DNA from: Ruminococcus sp.
GTDB taxonomy: Bacteria > Bacillota > Clostridia > Oscillospirales > Ruminococcaceae
Direction of reading: 5' to 3'
Length of the DNA stretch: 64,000 nt
Assembly (NCBI GenBank): GCA_017470905.1
Contig: JAFUXL010000007.1
Location: 1-64,000 of the forward strand
This document shows, piece by piece, positions 53,770 to 63,745 of the stretch. The notes under the pieces were generated by a model. That model saw only the letters and a list, made by a program, of their open reading frames with translations. It was not told where the DNA came from and made no database searches. The first letter of the stretch is position 1. Every line of letters starts with the position of its first letter. The position numbers and the translations under genes are program-made.

Positions 53770-53798
53770 TTGACAAATTATGATAAATATGTTATGAT
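53770..53798 (+). promoter_or_regulatory. Promoter for unknown 386-aa gene
   Basis: TTGACA, 17 nt, TATGAT. A leader of about 95 nt with a weak GC-rich hairpin (53849-53876) follows. Confidence 0.72.
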
Positions 53799-53848
53799 GT
53801 TATTATCACAGTTTTGTATCTAAGGCAAATCGTTTTTTTAAAATATAT

Positions 53849-53880
53849 CTCCCCTCCGCAGGCGGGAAGATACAAAAAAT
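53849..53880 (+). repeat. GC-rich hairpin of dispersed family
   Basis: TATCTCCC and GGGAAGATA arms with one mismatch, then ACAAAAAATAAT and the ribosome site; same context as the hairpin before tspO. Confidence 0.5.
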
Positions 53881-53902
53881 AATATCAAGGAGATTGATTA
53901 AA

Positions 53903-55063
53903 TTGGCTTTATTTAAGAAAAAAAATCAGGCAAACGATGAAAAATCAGAGGAAAAATCCGTAGATGTCAGAGGCATTGTCCTCGAACAGCTCAACCAGAA
54001 GCTCAACGGACATATCTATGATAACTGCATAATTATCCCCAGAGGCGGATATACCATAGATGTATCCCTCGGCAGACGTGAGGAGAGAGAGGGCATAAAG
54101 CTCATTCAGTTCATTTTCGTTGTAAGAAATGACGAGTTTGACGAACCCCTTATCGACCCCGTTGACGCTCAGGGCGAAACCGAAGAGGATGCCGCTAAAA
54201 TGGCTGCGGATATTTTCTACGGCAGTGTATGGCATCCGATAGACCAGTCATTGCAGAAGAAGAACCCTATTCCCGTTTCCGTCAACTACCTCATGCAGCA
54301 CTACGATTTTGATATGTACTGTCAGTCCGTGGTAAGAATAGGCGTTCCCGAGGAGAAGAAGCCCACTGTTCTCCTTAACTTCATCAAGTCGGAAATTCCC
54401 AAATACCTCGGCTCGAAAAAATATTACTGGATAAGAATTTACCTTGCAAAGCTCAGAGAAAGACGTATAATCGAAATCCGTGTGAACGGCTCCGTATGCG
54501 GTCAGCTTTCAAAATTCTTTGAGCCTTACGTTGACTCGTGGGAGCAGTCTGACAAGTTCATCTGCGAAAAACAGTACGGATTTTTCGTTCAGCATGAGGA
54601 CGACAAATGCCCCTTTAAAAAGGAAGTCGTTACCGAGGCTGCAAAGGCTGCAATTGATATGATGGTGAAAATCAAGAACCGTGAGGACTATCAGGCTATG
54701 GCGAAAAAGCTTGATGAAATGACGGGCGACAAGAGTATTGCCGCAGAGGTCAGGATTTTCATTCCCGAAATATTCGCAAAGCTCACTCTCGGCTACCATG
54801 AGGGCGACAGCCTTTTCCTTATGGAAGAAAACGGAAATATCGAGATAAGAAAGACCCAGCTCCGTTCGTATTTCTACATACAGCAGGTTATCCTCGAATA
54901 TCTTGCGACCAAGCCCCCTAAGGAGGACGTTCAGCAGATTGTTGTGAACAGTGTCGCTTTCAGAGAGCTTAAAAAGGCAAAGGAACAGGGTCACGACCCC
55001 AAAGACCTTTTTGTTCCCGGTACTTCATTCAAGATTGCCGCAGAAAATTATAAGGTATGGTAA
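53903..55063 (+). CDS. Hypothetical cytosolic protein, 386 aa
   Basis: Not recognised with confidence. No signal peptide or membrane helix. A charged start (ALFKKKNQANDEKSEEKS), a mixed alpha/beta body with RGGYTIDVSLGRREERE, LIQFIFVVRNDEFDEPLIDPV, and a RRIIEIRVNGSVCGQLSKFF segment, and a helical C-terminal third. It looks like two related halves, but I could not align them. The TTG at 53903 has AAGGAGA 9-10 nt upstream; the TTG at 53894 abuts that site. Own promoter and strong terminator, so it is an independent unit. Confidence 0.75.
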   Translation: MALFKKKNQANDEKSEEKSVDVRGIVLEQLNQKLNGHIYDNCIIIPRGGYTIDVSLGRREEREGIKLIQFIFVVRNDEFDEPLIDPVDAQGETEEDAAKMAADIFYGSVWHPIDQSLQKKNPIPVSVNYLMQHYDFDMYCQSVVRIGVPEEKKPTVLLNFIKSEIPKYLGSKKYYWIRIYLAKLRERRIIEIRVNGSVCGQLSKFFEPYVDSWEQSDKFICEKQYGFFVQHEDDKCPFKKEVVTEAAKAAIDMMVKIKNREDYQAMAKKLDEMTGDKSIAAEVRIFIPEIFAKLTLGYHEGDSLFLMEENGNIEIRKTQLRSYFYIQQVILEYLATKPPKEDVQQIVVNSVAFRELKKAKEQGHDPKDLFVPGTSFKIAAENYKVW

Positions 55064-55070
55064 TTTTTTA

Positions 55071-55107
55071 TTCTTTCCGCCGTTTTTTCGGCGGAAAGAA
55101 ATTTTTT
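55071..55107 (+). terminator. Strong intrinsic terminator
   Basis: TTCTTTCCGCCG and CGGCGGAAAGAA arms, a six-T loop, then ATTTTTT. Confidence 0.92.
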
Positions 55108-55117
55108 CGTAAAGCCC

Positions 55118-55146
55118 TTGACAAAATAAATATAATGTGTTAGAAT
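55118..55146 (+). promoter_or_regulatory. Promoter for rplU operon
   Basis: TTGACA, 17 nt, TAGAAT with extended TGT. Confidence 0.8.
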
Positions 55147-55152
55147 AGTATT

Positions 55153-55225
55153 GCCGCTTGTGAACAGGCTTTAAGTCAGTCATGCGCCTGTCGCAGCGAG
55201 TTTTTTTGAAAAGGCAGGTGCCGGA
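55153..55225 (+). promoter_or_regulatory. L21-leader-like RNA
   Basis: Short structured leader between promoter and rplU with AACAGGC/GCCTGT and GGCAGGTGCC complementarity. A ribosomal L21 leader is known at this place in Bacilli and Clostridia; identity not confirmed by alignment. Confidence 0.5.
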
Positions 55226-55226
55226 A

Positions 55227-55538
55227 ATGTACGCAGTTATCGAAACAGGCGGAAAGCAGTATCAGGTAAACGAGGGAGATATTATCTTCATCGAAAAGCT
55301 TGCTGTTGATGCCGACCAGACAGTTACCTTCGATAAGGTCATCGCTCTCGGAGCAGAGGACGGTATCAAGGTTGGTACTCCCTATGTTGAGGGAGCAGCA
55401 GTTGAGGCTAAAGTTCTCAAAAACGGAAAGGCTAAGAAAATCACTGTTTTCACCTACAAACCCAAAAAGGGCGAGAAGAGAAAGCAGGGTCACAGACAGC
55501 CTTACACTCAGGTAAAAATCGAAGCTATCAAGGCTTGA
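55227..55538 (+). CDS. rplU: 50S ribosomal protein L21
   Basis: 103 aa. [20 protein letters not shown] is the L21 N-terminus, and [20 protein letters not shown] the conserved basic C-terminal block. It binds 23S rRNA with L20. ATG at 55227; the frame open upstream is leader. First gene of rplU-prp-rpmA-obgE. Confidence 0.97.
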   Translation: MYAVIETGGKQYQVNEGDIIFIEKLAVDADQTVTFDKVIALGAEDGIKVGTPYVEGAAVEAKVLKNGKAKKITVFTYKPKKGEKRKQGHRQPYTQVKIEAIKA

Positions 55539-55545
55539 AAAAACC

Positions 55546-55857
55546 ATGATAAAAGCAGAGTTTTTTGAGAAAGACGGGGAAATTACAGGCTTTCGTGTAA
55601 ATGACCATGCGGATTATGCGGAAAGCGGTGAGGATATTGTCTGCGCCGCCGTTTCATCGGCTGTTCAGCTTACCGCAAATCTGCTCGATGCGCTTGACCT
55701 TCAGCCCGATATAAACCTCGGCGAGAATGTCGTTGAGTGTATGCTCCCGTCAACAGGCAATTTGCAGGCAAAAATCCTCGGACAGTTCAGGCTTCACCTT
55801 GAGTCCGTTCAGGAGGAATTTCCCGAAAACATTAAAATCACTATTTCGGAGGTGTAA
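55546..55857 (+). CDS. prp: Ribosomal-processing cysteine protease Prp
   Basis: 103 aa, YsxB/DUF464 family. Catalytic His21 in [12 protein letters not shown] and Cys33 in [11 protein letters not shown]. It trims the N-terminal extension of L27, encoded next to it, which is essential for ribosome assembly in Firmicutes. Between rplU and rpmA as usual, with spacings of 7 and 2 nt. Confidence 0.94.
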   Translation: MIKAEFFEKDGEITGFRVNDHADYAESGEDIVCAAVSSAVQLTANLLDALDLQPDINLGENVVECMLPSTGNLQAKILGQFRLHLESVQEEFPENIKITISEV

Positions 55858-55859
55858 GT

Positions 55860-56141
55860 ATGTTAAAGATTGGTATTCAGTTTTTCGCTCATAAAAAGGG
55901 TGTTGGTTCTACCAAGAACGGCCGTGACTCCGAGTCAAAGAGACTTGGTGTTAAAAGAGCTGACGGTCAGTTCGTTAAGGCAGGCAATATCCTCGTTCGC
56001 CAGAGAGGTACTCACATTCACCCCGGTGAGGGTGTAGGTATCGGTTCGGACGATACATTATTCGCAACCGTAAGCGGCAGAGTAAAATTTGAACGCTTCG
56101 GTCGTGACCGCAAAAAGGTTTCTGTAAAGGCAGAACAGTAA
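55860..56141 (+). CDS. rpmA: 50S ribosomal protein L27 (with Prp-cleaved extension)
   Basis: 93 aa. The start [13 protein letters not shown] carries the Firmicutes nine-residue extension ending in the Prp cleavage site (between Phe and Ala). The body [20 protein letters not shown] and [19 protein letters not shown] is L27, whose N-terminus reaches the peptidyl transferase centre. GGAGGTGTAAGT site. Confidence 0.97.
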   Translation: MLKIGIQFFAHKKGVGSTKNGRDSESKRLGVKRADGQFVKAGNILVRQRGTHIHPGEGVGIGSDDTLFATVSGRVKFERFGRDRKKVSVKAEQ

Positions 56142-57512
<1,371 letters not shown>

Positions 57513-57513
57513 T

Positions 57514-57918
57514 ATGAAATTTCTTACGAAACGTGAGGCGGCGGCATACAGTCCGCTTGCCCTTGCATTTCTCGGCGACAGCGTTTACGATACTCTCGTC
57601 AGGGAATATCTGCTCAAAAAATCAAATATGCCCGTGGGCAGACTTCACGCAGAGAAAATTAAATTTGTATGCGCAGAGTTTCAGTCAGCAGTCTATTCTC
57701 TTATAGAGGATAAACTGACCGAGCAGGAGCATGGTGTTCTCAAAAGGGGAAGAAATGCCACGGGGAATACTGTCCCTAAACACGCCGATACCGCCGACTA
57801 CAGACGTGCTACCGCCGTGGAATGTCTTTTCGGGTATCTGTATCTCACGGGCGACAGCGACAGAATAAGGGAATTATTCTGCATTATAAAGGATAATATA
57901 AACCAAGGGGGAGAATGA
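57514..57918 (+). CDS. mrnC: Mini-ribonuclease 3
   Basis: 134 aa, RNase III catalytic domain without a dsRNA-binding domain. ALAFLGDSVYDTLVREYLL carries the active-site Asp, and TAVECLFGYLYLTGD the second acidic patch. It matures 23S rRNA in Firmicutes. ATG at 57514 one base after obgE; the longer reading overlaps obgE. In Clostridia it often follows cysS; here it is in the obgE unit. Confidence 0.92.
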   Translation: MKFLTKREAAAYSPLALAFLGDSVYDTLVREYLLKKSNMPVGRLHAEKIKFVCAEFQSAVYSLIEDKLTEQEHGVLKRGRNATGNTVPKHADTADYRRATAVECLFGYLYLTGDSDRIRELFCIIKDNINQGGE

Positions 57919-58091
57919 TGGATAATAAGAATTTCCGTGAATTTCTCACGGCTTTCGGCACAGGCTTTGCAATCGGATTTGTTTCGGGTGCGCTTGTTGC
58001 CGCAATAATAGACTATTACGATGAAAAGAAGAAAAATCTTGCAAGAATACGCAGAGACTCCGATGAGAACTATATCTCTTCGGGCGAATAA
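57918..58091 (+). CDS. Small single-helix membrane protein (57 aa)
   Basis: 57 codons. The ATG overlaps the mrnC stop (TGATG), with GGGGGAG 4-8 nt upstream. The product: NKNFREFLTAF, a hydrophobic helix with small residues (FGTGFAIGFVSGALVAAIID, residues 13-31), then a basic DEKKKNLARIRRD tail. It resembles YtxH-type short helices but is not confidently assigned. Probably a membrane-anchored peptide, cotranscribed with obgE-mrnC and the YebC gene. Confidence 0.75.
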   Translation: MDNKNFREFLTAFGTGFAIGFVSGALVAAIIDYYDEKKKNLARIRRDSDENYISSGE

Positions 58092-58103
58092 TGGAGGAAG
58101 AAT

Positions 58104-58835
58104 ATGTCAGGTCATTCAAAATGGAATAATATCAAACGCAAAAAAGAAGCTACCGATGCGGTAAAGGGTAAAATTTTTACTAAAATCGGCAGGGAAATTA
58201 CCGTTGTCGTAAGAGAGGGAGGCCCCGACCCGAATAACAACAGCAAGCTCCGTGACCTTATCGCGAAGGCAAAGGCTAACAACGTTCCCAATGACAATAT
58301 CGAAAGAGTTATCAAGAAAGCCGCAGGCGGCGAGGATAAGAACAATTACGAGAATATCACCTATGAGGGATACGGTCCCAACGGTGTTGCCGTTATCGTT
58401 GAGTGCCTTACCGACAACAGAAACAGAACCGCAGGCGATGTCCGCCACTATTTCGACAAATTCGGCGGAAACCTCGGCACTATCGGATGTGTATCGTTCA
58501 TGTTCACGAGAAAGGGCATTGTTATCCTTGAAAATACGGGTCTTGACGAGGATAAAGTCATGGAAGATGTATTCGAGTGCGGCGGCGATGATTTTGATGT
58601 AAACGAGGAAACTGTTGAAATCGAATGCACTCCCGAAAATGTTCACGCTCTCCGTGAGGGACTTACGGAAAAGGGCTATAATGTAATCTCCGCAGAGGTA
58701 GAGCAGATACCCTCGAATTATACAAGTCTCACGGACGAAGACCAGATAAAGAAAATGAACCTCCTCCTCGAACACCTTGAGGATAATGACGATGTTCAGA
58801 ACGTTTATCACAACTGGGAGATGCCCGAAGAATGA
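58104..58835 (+). CDS. YebC/PmpR family transcriptional regulator
   Basis: 243 aa. SGHSKWNNIKRKKEATDAVK is the family N-terminus; AAGGEDKNNYENITYEGYGP and NRTAGDVRHYFDKFGGNLG follow. YebC proteins bind DNA as regulators in some species and have more recently been linked to relief of ribosome stalling at proline runs. GGAGGAAG 5 nt before the ATG. Ends in an ATGA overlap with the GNAT gene. Confidence 0.94.
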   Translation: MSGHSKWNNIKRKKEATDAVKGKIFTKIGREITVVVREGGPDPNNNSKLRDLIAKAKANNVPNDNIERVIKKAAGGEDKNNYENITYEGYGPNGVAVIVECLTDNRNRTAGDVRHYFDKFGGNLGTIGCVSFMFTRKGIVILENTGLDEDKVMEDVFECGGDDFDVNEETVEIECTPENVHALREGLTEKGYNVISAEVEQIPSNYTSLTDEDQIKKMNLLLEHLEDNDDVQNVYHNWEMPEE

Positions 58836-59329
58836 TTAACATTAAGAACGTAAAATATTATCCCGAACTGCGCAAAGTCGCAGAGCTTGCGGACGAGATA
58901 TGGCATGAGTGCTTTGTGGATATAATAAGTCCGGGACAGATAGACTATATGGTAGAGAAATTCCAGTCCCTCGGCGCAATGACAAATCAGATTGAAAATC
59001 AGAGTTATTTATATTTTGCCGTTTGTGATGATGAGGATTTATGCGGATATATCGCCGTAAAGCCCGAAGAGGACGACAGATTTTTCCTGAGCAAGCTCTA
59101 TCTGCGCAGTGATAAAAGAGGGCGGGGAATTGCCTCCCTCATGATGAATTACGTTTTTGACACGGCGAGAAAGGCTGGCAAGAAATCCGTTTATCTCACG
59201 GTCAACAAGTACAACAGCCACGCAGTCGAGGTATATAAAAAAATCGGTTACAAGCTTATTGATTCCGTTGTCACGGATATTGGCGGCGGATATGTAATGG
59301 ACGACTATATTTTTTCGTATGCTCTGTAA
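58832..59329 (+). CDS. GNAT family N-acetyltransferase
   Basis: 165 aa. Acetyl-CoA site LYLRSDKRGRGIASLMMNYV (the R-x-x-G-x-G/A P-loop) near residues 90-110, followed by VYLTVNKYNSHAVEVYKKIGY. Substrate unknown. ATG overlaps the YebC stop (ATGA), so it is translationally coupled. Confidence 0.88.
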   Translation: MINIKNVKYYPELRKVAELADEIWHECFVDIISPGQIDYMVEKFQSLGAMTNQIENQSYLYFAVCDDEDLCGYIAVKPEEDDRFFLSKLYLRSDKRGRGIASLMMNYVFDTARKAGKKSVYLTVNKYNSHAVEVYKKIGYKLIDSVVTDIGGGYVMDDYIFSYAL

Positions 59330-59336
59330 TATGAAG

Positions 59337-59409
59337 AAAGCTCCGTAAATATACTCATAATAGGAACCTTAAAAGGAGGAATATAATGAGTATAACGGAG
59401 CTTTTTTTT
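59337..59409 (+). terminator. Terminator-like hairpin overlapping the mntP start
   Basis: AAAGCTCCGT (59337-59346) pairs perfectly with ACGGAGCTTT (59395-59404). Inside it TATACTCAT (59350-59358) pairs perfectly with ATGAGTATA (59386-59394). Eight Ts end at 59409. The loop holds the AAGGAGGA ribosome site, and the mntP start codon is in the right arm. Confidence 0.8.
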
Positions 59410-59937
59410 CTTGCGGCGGGACTTGCCGCCGATGCGTTTTCGGTGTCGGTTTGCAGAGGACTTGGAATGAAACGCATAAATTTGCGGAAGGCGGCTGTCA
59501 CTGCGCTTTATTTCGGGTCATTTCAGTTTATGATGCCTGTTGCCGGGTATTTTTTCGGCGGAATGTTCGGAAAATATATAAATCCCTTCAGCCACTGGGC
59601 GGCATTTATTCTGCTGGGCTTTATCGGCGGCAAAATGATTTTTGAGGCTTTCGGCGAAAGAGAAGAGAACAGCGGCACGGAATTATTTATCCTTGCGATA
59701 GCGACAAGTATTGACGCTTTTGCAGTCGGGATAGTTTTTGCGGCTCAGAAAACCGAACTCATGCGCTCTGCATCCGTGATAGGGATGGTTACTTTTACTA
59801 TATCATTTATCGGCGTGTCACTCGGAAATCATCTGGGTAACAAATACGAAAAAAAGGCTGAAATTGCAGGCGGAGCGGTGCTTATATTAATTGGTCTTAA
59901 ACTCCTGCTTGAAGGGCTGGGGGTTATTGATTTTTAG
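59386..59937 (+). CDS. mntP: Manganese efflux pump MntP
   Basis: 183 aa, six transmembrane helices. SITELFFLAAGLAADAFSVS begins helix 1 with the conserved Asp; helix 4 has IATSIDAFAVGIVFA with the second Asp. MntP exports Mn2+ and is commonly controlled at the RNA level by manganese. AAGGAGGA lies 5 nt before the ATG, within a hairpin that spans the start. The 3' end overlaps ligA by 14 nt (convergent). Confidence 0.93.
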   Translation: MSITELFFLAAGLAADAFSVSVCRGLGMKRINLRKAAVTALYFGSFQFMMPVAGYFFGGMFGKYINPFSHWAAFILLGFIGGKMIFEAFGEREENSGTELFILAIATSIDAFAVGIVFAAQKTELMRSASVIGMVTFTISFIGVSLGNHLGNKYEKKAEIAGGAVLILIGLKLLLEGLGVIDF

Positions 59938-61876
59938 ATAATTCCTGAAAATCCTCCTCCGTGAGAATGGGGATATTCAGCTCCTTTGCCTTTTTGTTCT
60001 TTGAAGAATTTGAAGCCGAGTCGTTGTTTATAAGATAATCCGTCTTTGAAGATACTGCGGAGGCGCATTTTCCGCCGTTCGCCTCGATGAAGTTTTTCAG
60101 CTCATTGCGGTTTTTCCAGATATGGACAGAACCGGTTATAACGAAAGTCTTTCCCGATATGGGAGAATCCGAGGGAATGTTTTCGGGGGGGAGTATATTT
60201 AATTCTTTTATCAGATTATGATATTCGTTCAGATTTTCCTCATCGGAAAAATATTTTACATATTCAGCCGCAAGGACTTCGCCAATTCCGTCAATGGCGG
60301 TAAGCTGCGGTATATCAACCGTTTCAAGGCTTTCCGCAGACGGATATTCCGCACAGATAAGCCTTGATGCAGACCTGCCGATATTCGGTATTCCGAGGGA
60401 GTAAAGCACACGGCTTAATTCGGTATTCCTCGAATTTTCGACAGCCTCGTGCATTTTTTCGTATGACCTCTTTCCGAAACCGTCTATCGAAATTATCTTG
60501 TCTCTGTAATCTTCAAGGTGATAGAAGTCTCTGAACTCTTTGACAAAGCCCTCAGAAACGAGCGTTTCAATTGTGGCGGTTGACATACCGATTATATTCA
60601 TTGCATCACGCTGTACGAAATGCTCAAACTTTCCGATATGCTTTGCAGGACACTCCTTATTTATGCATACAATTGTCTGTATACCGTCATCGGAGGTTTT
60701 AATTTCGGCTTTTCCGCCGCACACGGGGCATTTATCGGGTATGGGGAGAGTATCGGAACAGCTTTTATTTTCGAGTATCTGCGGTATTATCATATTCGCC
60801 TTGAAAATCGAGAGGGTATCGCCTATGCCGAGTTTAAACTGTCTGACTATGCTGAGATTATGGACGGAGGCTCTTGAAACGGTTGTTCCCTCAAGCTCAA
60901 CGGGGTCAAACACTGCGATAGGATTTAAAAGCCCGGTTCTGCTTGCCGACCATTCAACTTCACAGAGGGTAGTGTCTGCTGTTTCGTCACGCCACTTGAA
61001 AGCAATAGCATTTCTCGGTGCATGGGAGGTCTGTCCGAGACTTGCTCCGTAGCTTACATCGTCAAATATCAGCACAAGACCGTCCGAGGGGAATTCGTTT
61101 TCGGGGATATTTTTTTCAAATTCTGCGACAGTATCGGCTATGCCGTTTTTATCGGTTTTCACTCCGTAAACGGTCTGAAAGCCGATATTTTTAAGCCATT
61201 CAAGGCGGTTTGCGAAAGAGTTTTCTTCATAGCCCTCCGCACTTACAAGATTGAAGGCAAAGAAATTTATATTCCTCTCCGCAGTGATTTTAGAGTCGAG
61301 ATTTCTCACCGTGCCGACGCATAGATTTCTGGGATTTTTATACTTTGCGCCCTCATCGGTTTCGGAATTTACACGGTTAAAATCCCTGTATTTCATAAGG
61401 GACTCACCACGGATAACCAGTCTGCCGCCGAACGGGATTTTTGCAGGAATACCCCGTATATGCCTTGCGTTCTGCGTTATATCTTCGCCCGTTTCGCCGT
61501 TTCCACGGGTAACAGCCTGAATAAGAACACCGTTTTCGTAGGTCAGTACGAGGGTAAGACCGTCAAGCTTCCAGCTTATAAATGCCGTATTATCGCCGAG
61601 CCAGTCCTTTAATTCGTCAACGCTTTTTGTCTTTTCGAGGGAGAGCATTTTCGATTCGTGCTTAATCTTTTTGAGCGAAGATGCAACCTCATAGCCGACT
61701 TTCTGCGTGCGGCTGCCGCCGAGAATAATGCCCGTTTCTTTTTCGATTGAGACAAGCTCATCGTAGAGCCTGTCGTATTCATTATCGGACATTTTTTCGA
61801 CACCCGTATTATAATAGGCATCTGCGGCGGCGGCGAGTATCTCGTTAAGCTCGTTCATTCTTTTAATCTTATCCAT
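59924..61876 (-). CDS. ligA: NAD-dependent DNA ligase LigA
   Basis: 650 aa. Ia domain at the N-terminus; the adenylated lysine is Lys103 in SWKLDGLTLVLTYE; GETGEDITQNARHIRGIP is a conserved nucleotidyltransferase block. The Zn finger is CPVCGG...CINKECPAKH, then HhH domains and a C-terminal BRCT domain (GKTFVITGSVHIWKNRNEL). It seals nicks with NAD+. AAAGAGGTG ribosome site; promoter at 61907. Confidence 0.96.
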   Translation of the reverse strand: MDKIKRMNELNEILAAAADAYYNTGVEKMSDNEYDRLYDELVSIEKETGIILGGSRTQKVGYEVASSLKKIKHESKMLSLEKTKSVDELKDWLGDNTAFISWKLDGLTLVLTYENGVLIQAVTRGNGETGEDITQNARHIRGIPAKIPFGGRLVIRGESLMKYRDFNRVNSETDEGAKYKNPRNLCVGTVRNLDSKITAERNINFFAFNLVSAEGYEENSFANRLEWLKNIGFQTVYGVKTDKNGIADTVAEFEKNIPENEFPSDGLVLIFDDVSYGASLGQTSHAPRNAIAFKWRDETADTTLCEVEWSASRTGLLNPIAVFDPVELEGTTVSRASVHNLSIVRQFKLGIGDTLSIFKANMIIPQILENKSCSDTLPIPDKCPVCGGKAEIKTSDDGIQTIVCINKECPAKHIGKFEHFVQRDAMNIIGMSTATIETLVSEGFVKEFRDFYHLEDYRDKIISIDGFGKRSYEKMHEAVENSRNTELSRVLYSLGIPNIGRSASRLICAEYPSAESLETVDIPQLTAIDGIGEVLAAEYVKYFSDEENLNEYHNLIKELNILPPENIPSDSPISGKTFVITGSVHIWKNRNELKNFIEANGGKCASAVSSKTDYLINNDSASNSSKNKKAKELNIPILTEEDFQELSKNQ

Positions 61877-61906
61877 AAAACACCTCTTTCATTGATATTA
61901 TAATAT

Positions 61907-61935
61907 ATTATAACATATTATGATATGAAAATCAA
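61907..61935 (-). promoter_or_regulatory. Promoter for ligA
   Basis: Minus strand TTGATT, 17 nt, TATAAT, directly after the hydrogenase terminator. Confidence 0.65.
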
Positions 61936-61939
61936 CAAA

Positions 61940-61966
61940 ACACTCCCGATTTGCGGTCGGGAGTGT
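61940..61966 (-). terminator. Hydrogenase operon terminator
   Basis: ACACTCCCGA and TCGGGAGTGT arms with a 7-nt loop, then TTTTG on the minus strand. Confidence 0.78.
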
Positions 61967-61986
61967 CGGATAAATTATATTGAAGG

Positions 61987-63729
61987 TCAGTTTACGCTTC
62001 TCTTTACATAAGATGTGTGGAGAACCTCGTGAGCCTTATGGCTGCCGGGCTTGCCGAAATATGTCTCGTAAACTTCCTTGATAGCGGGATTTTCGTGTGA
62101 CTGTCTCAAAGGCATTGAAGCATCGAGGTCATAGAGAACCTTTGCACGCTTTTCTCTGATGTCAACGAAGTTTCTGATACCCATAGGAACCTGAGGCTGA
62201 CCGCCGCCGTTTACACAGCCGCCGGGACAAGCCATGATTTCGATGAACTGATAATCAGCTTCGCCACGCTGAACCTTTTCGAGAACCTCACGGGCATTTG
62301 CAAGACCGCTTGCAACAGCAACCTTGACTTCAAGGTCGCCAACCTTGTAGGTAGCCTCCTTGATACCCTCCGTGCCTCTTACTTCGGGGAGGTCGGTGAC
62401 GTTTTCGCCTGTGAGAGTATGAATGGCAGTACGGAGAGCAGCCTCCATAACACCGCCTGTTGCGCCGAAGATAACGCCTGCGCCTGTTGCAATTCCGAGC
62501 GGGTCATCGAATTTCTCATCGGGGAGAGCAGCGAAGTTTATGCCTGCACGCTCAATCATTCTGCCAAGCTCACGGGTAGTAAGCGAATAATCAACATCGG
62601 GAACACCTGCGGCACTCTGATTGTCTCTGCCGATTTCAAATTTCTTTGCAGTACATGGCATTATCGAAACGCTTACGATATTATTCGGGTCGATACCCAT
62701 TTTTTCAGCCCAGTATGTCTTAGCTGTTGCGCCGAACATCTGCTGAGGAGATTTGCAGGTGGAGAGATTATCAATCATATCGGGGAAGTAATGCTCACAG
62801 AACTTAACCCAGCCGGGTGAACATGAAGTAATCATCGGGAGAACTCCGCCGTTCTGTACACGCTCAACAAATTCGTTAGCCTCCTCCATGATAGTGAGGT
62901 CAGCGGAGAAGTCTGTGTCGAATACCTTGTCAAAGCCGAGCTTGCGGAGAGCGGCAACCATTTTGCCCTCTGTATTTGTACCGATAGGAAGTCCGAATGC
63001 TTCGCCGAGACCTGCTCTTACTGCGGGAGCTGTCTGAACGATAACGGTCTTTTCGGTGTCTGCAATTGCCGCAAGAACCTCCTTGATGTAGTCCTTTTCG
63101 GAGATAGCACCTACGGGACATACAGCGATACACTGACCGCACGATACACAGCTTGTCTCGCCCAGACCCATATCGAACGCAGAGCCGATATATGTCTTAA
63201 ATCCACGCTCATTTGCGCCGATAACGCCTATACCCTGAGTTTTTCCGCAGACTGCAACGCAGCGGCGGCAGAGGATACATTTATTGTTGTCACGGTACAT
63301 ATGTGCGGCACTGTCGTCTATGCAATATTCGTTTCTTACACCGTCATATTTGTCGGCATCCTCAACTCCGTAATCCTTACAGAGCTTCTGAAATTCGCAG
63401 TTTCCGCTTCTTACGCACGAAAGGCACTTCTTGTCATGGGTCGAGAGCATAAGCTCAAGGGTTTTCTTTCTTGCTTCGATAACCTTGGGGGAATTGGTGA
63501 GTATCTCCATTTTGTCGGAACAGGGATAAACACAGCCTGCAACGAGACGGAAGCCCCTGCCCTCGTTTACCTCGGTAACGCAGATACGGCACGCACCGAT
63601 TTCGTTTATTTCTTTCATATAGCAAAGTGTGGGAATTTCAAAGCCTGCACTGTGAGCAGCTTCAAGAACTGTAGTACCCTTGGGTACAGTCAATTCCACA
63701 CCGTTGATTTTTACTGTAATATCAGCCAT
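61987..63729 (-). CDS. NAD(P)H-linked [FeFe] hydrogenase catalytic subunit (HndD/HydA type)
   Basis: 580 aa, cytosolic. In order: a 2Fe-2S plant-type domain (CYMKEINEIGACRIC...GCVYPC), a His-Cys 4Fe-4S site (HDKKCLSCVRSGNCEFQ), two ferredoxin 4Fe-4S motifs (CILCRRCVAVC; CVSCGQCIAVCPVG), and the H-cluster domain with Cys303 (TSCSPGW), Cys359 (MPCTAKK), Cys501 and Cys505 (MACPGGCVNGGG). This is the group A multimeric type that with NuoE/NuoF-like subunits couples NAD(P)H and often ferredoxin to H2. ATG at 63729, AGGAGG upstream; the longer reading has no support. Coenzyme choice is not determined. Confidence 0.94.
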   Translation of the reverse strand: MADITVKINGVELTVPKGTTVLEAAHSAGFEIPTLCYMKEINEIGACRICVTEVNEGRGFRLVAGCVYPCSDKMEILTNSPKVIEARKKTLELMLSTHDKKCLSCVRSGNCEFQKLCKDYGVEDADKYDGVRNEYCIDDSAAHMYRDNNKCILCRRCVAVCGKTQGIGVIGANERGFKTYIGSAFDMGLGETSCVSCGQCIAVCPVGAISEKDYIKEVLAAIADTEKTVIVQTAPAVRAGLGEAFGLPIGTNTEGKMVAALRKLGFDKVFDTDFSADLTIMEEANEFVERVQNGGVLPMITSCSPGWVKFCEHYFPDMIDNLSTCKSPQQMFGATAKTYWAEKMGIDPNNIVSVSIMPCTAKKFEIGRDNQSAAGVPDVDYSLTTRELGRMIERAGINFAALPDEKFDDPLGIATGAGVIFGATGGVMEAALRTAIHTLTGENVTDLPEVRGTEGIKEATYKVGDLEVKVAVASGLANAREVLEKVQRGEADYQFIEIMACPGGCVNGGGQPQVPMGIRNFVDIREKRAKVLYDLDASMPLRQSHENPAIKEVYETYFGKPGSHKAHEVLHTSYVKRSVN

Positions 63730-63745
63730 TTTCTGTATCCTCCGC

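Noticed and set aside
59330-59385. yybP-ykoY manganese riboswitch before mntP
   Set aside because: Only 56 nt separate the GNAT stop from the start codon and none of the aptamer's conserved segments are seen.
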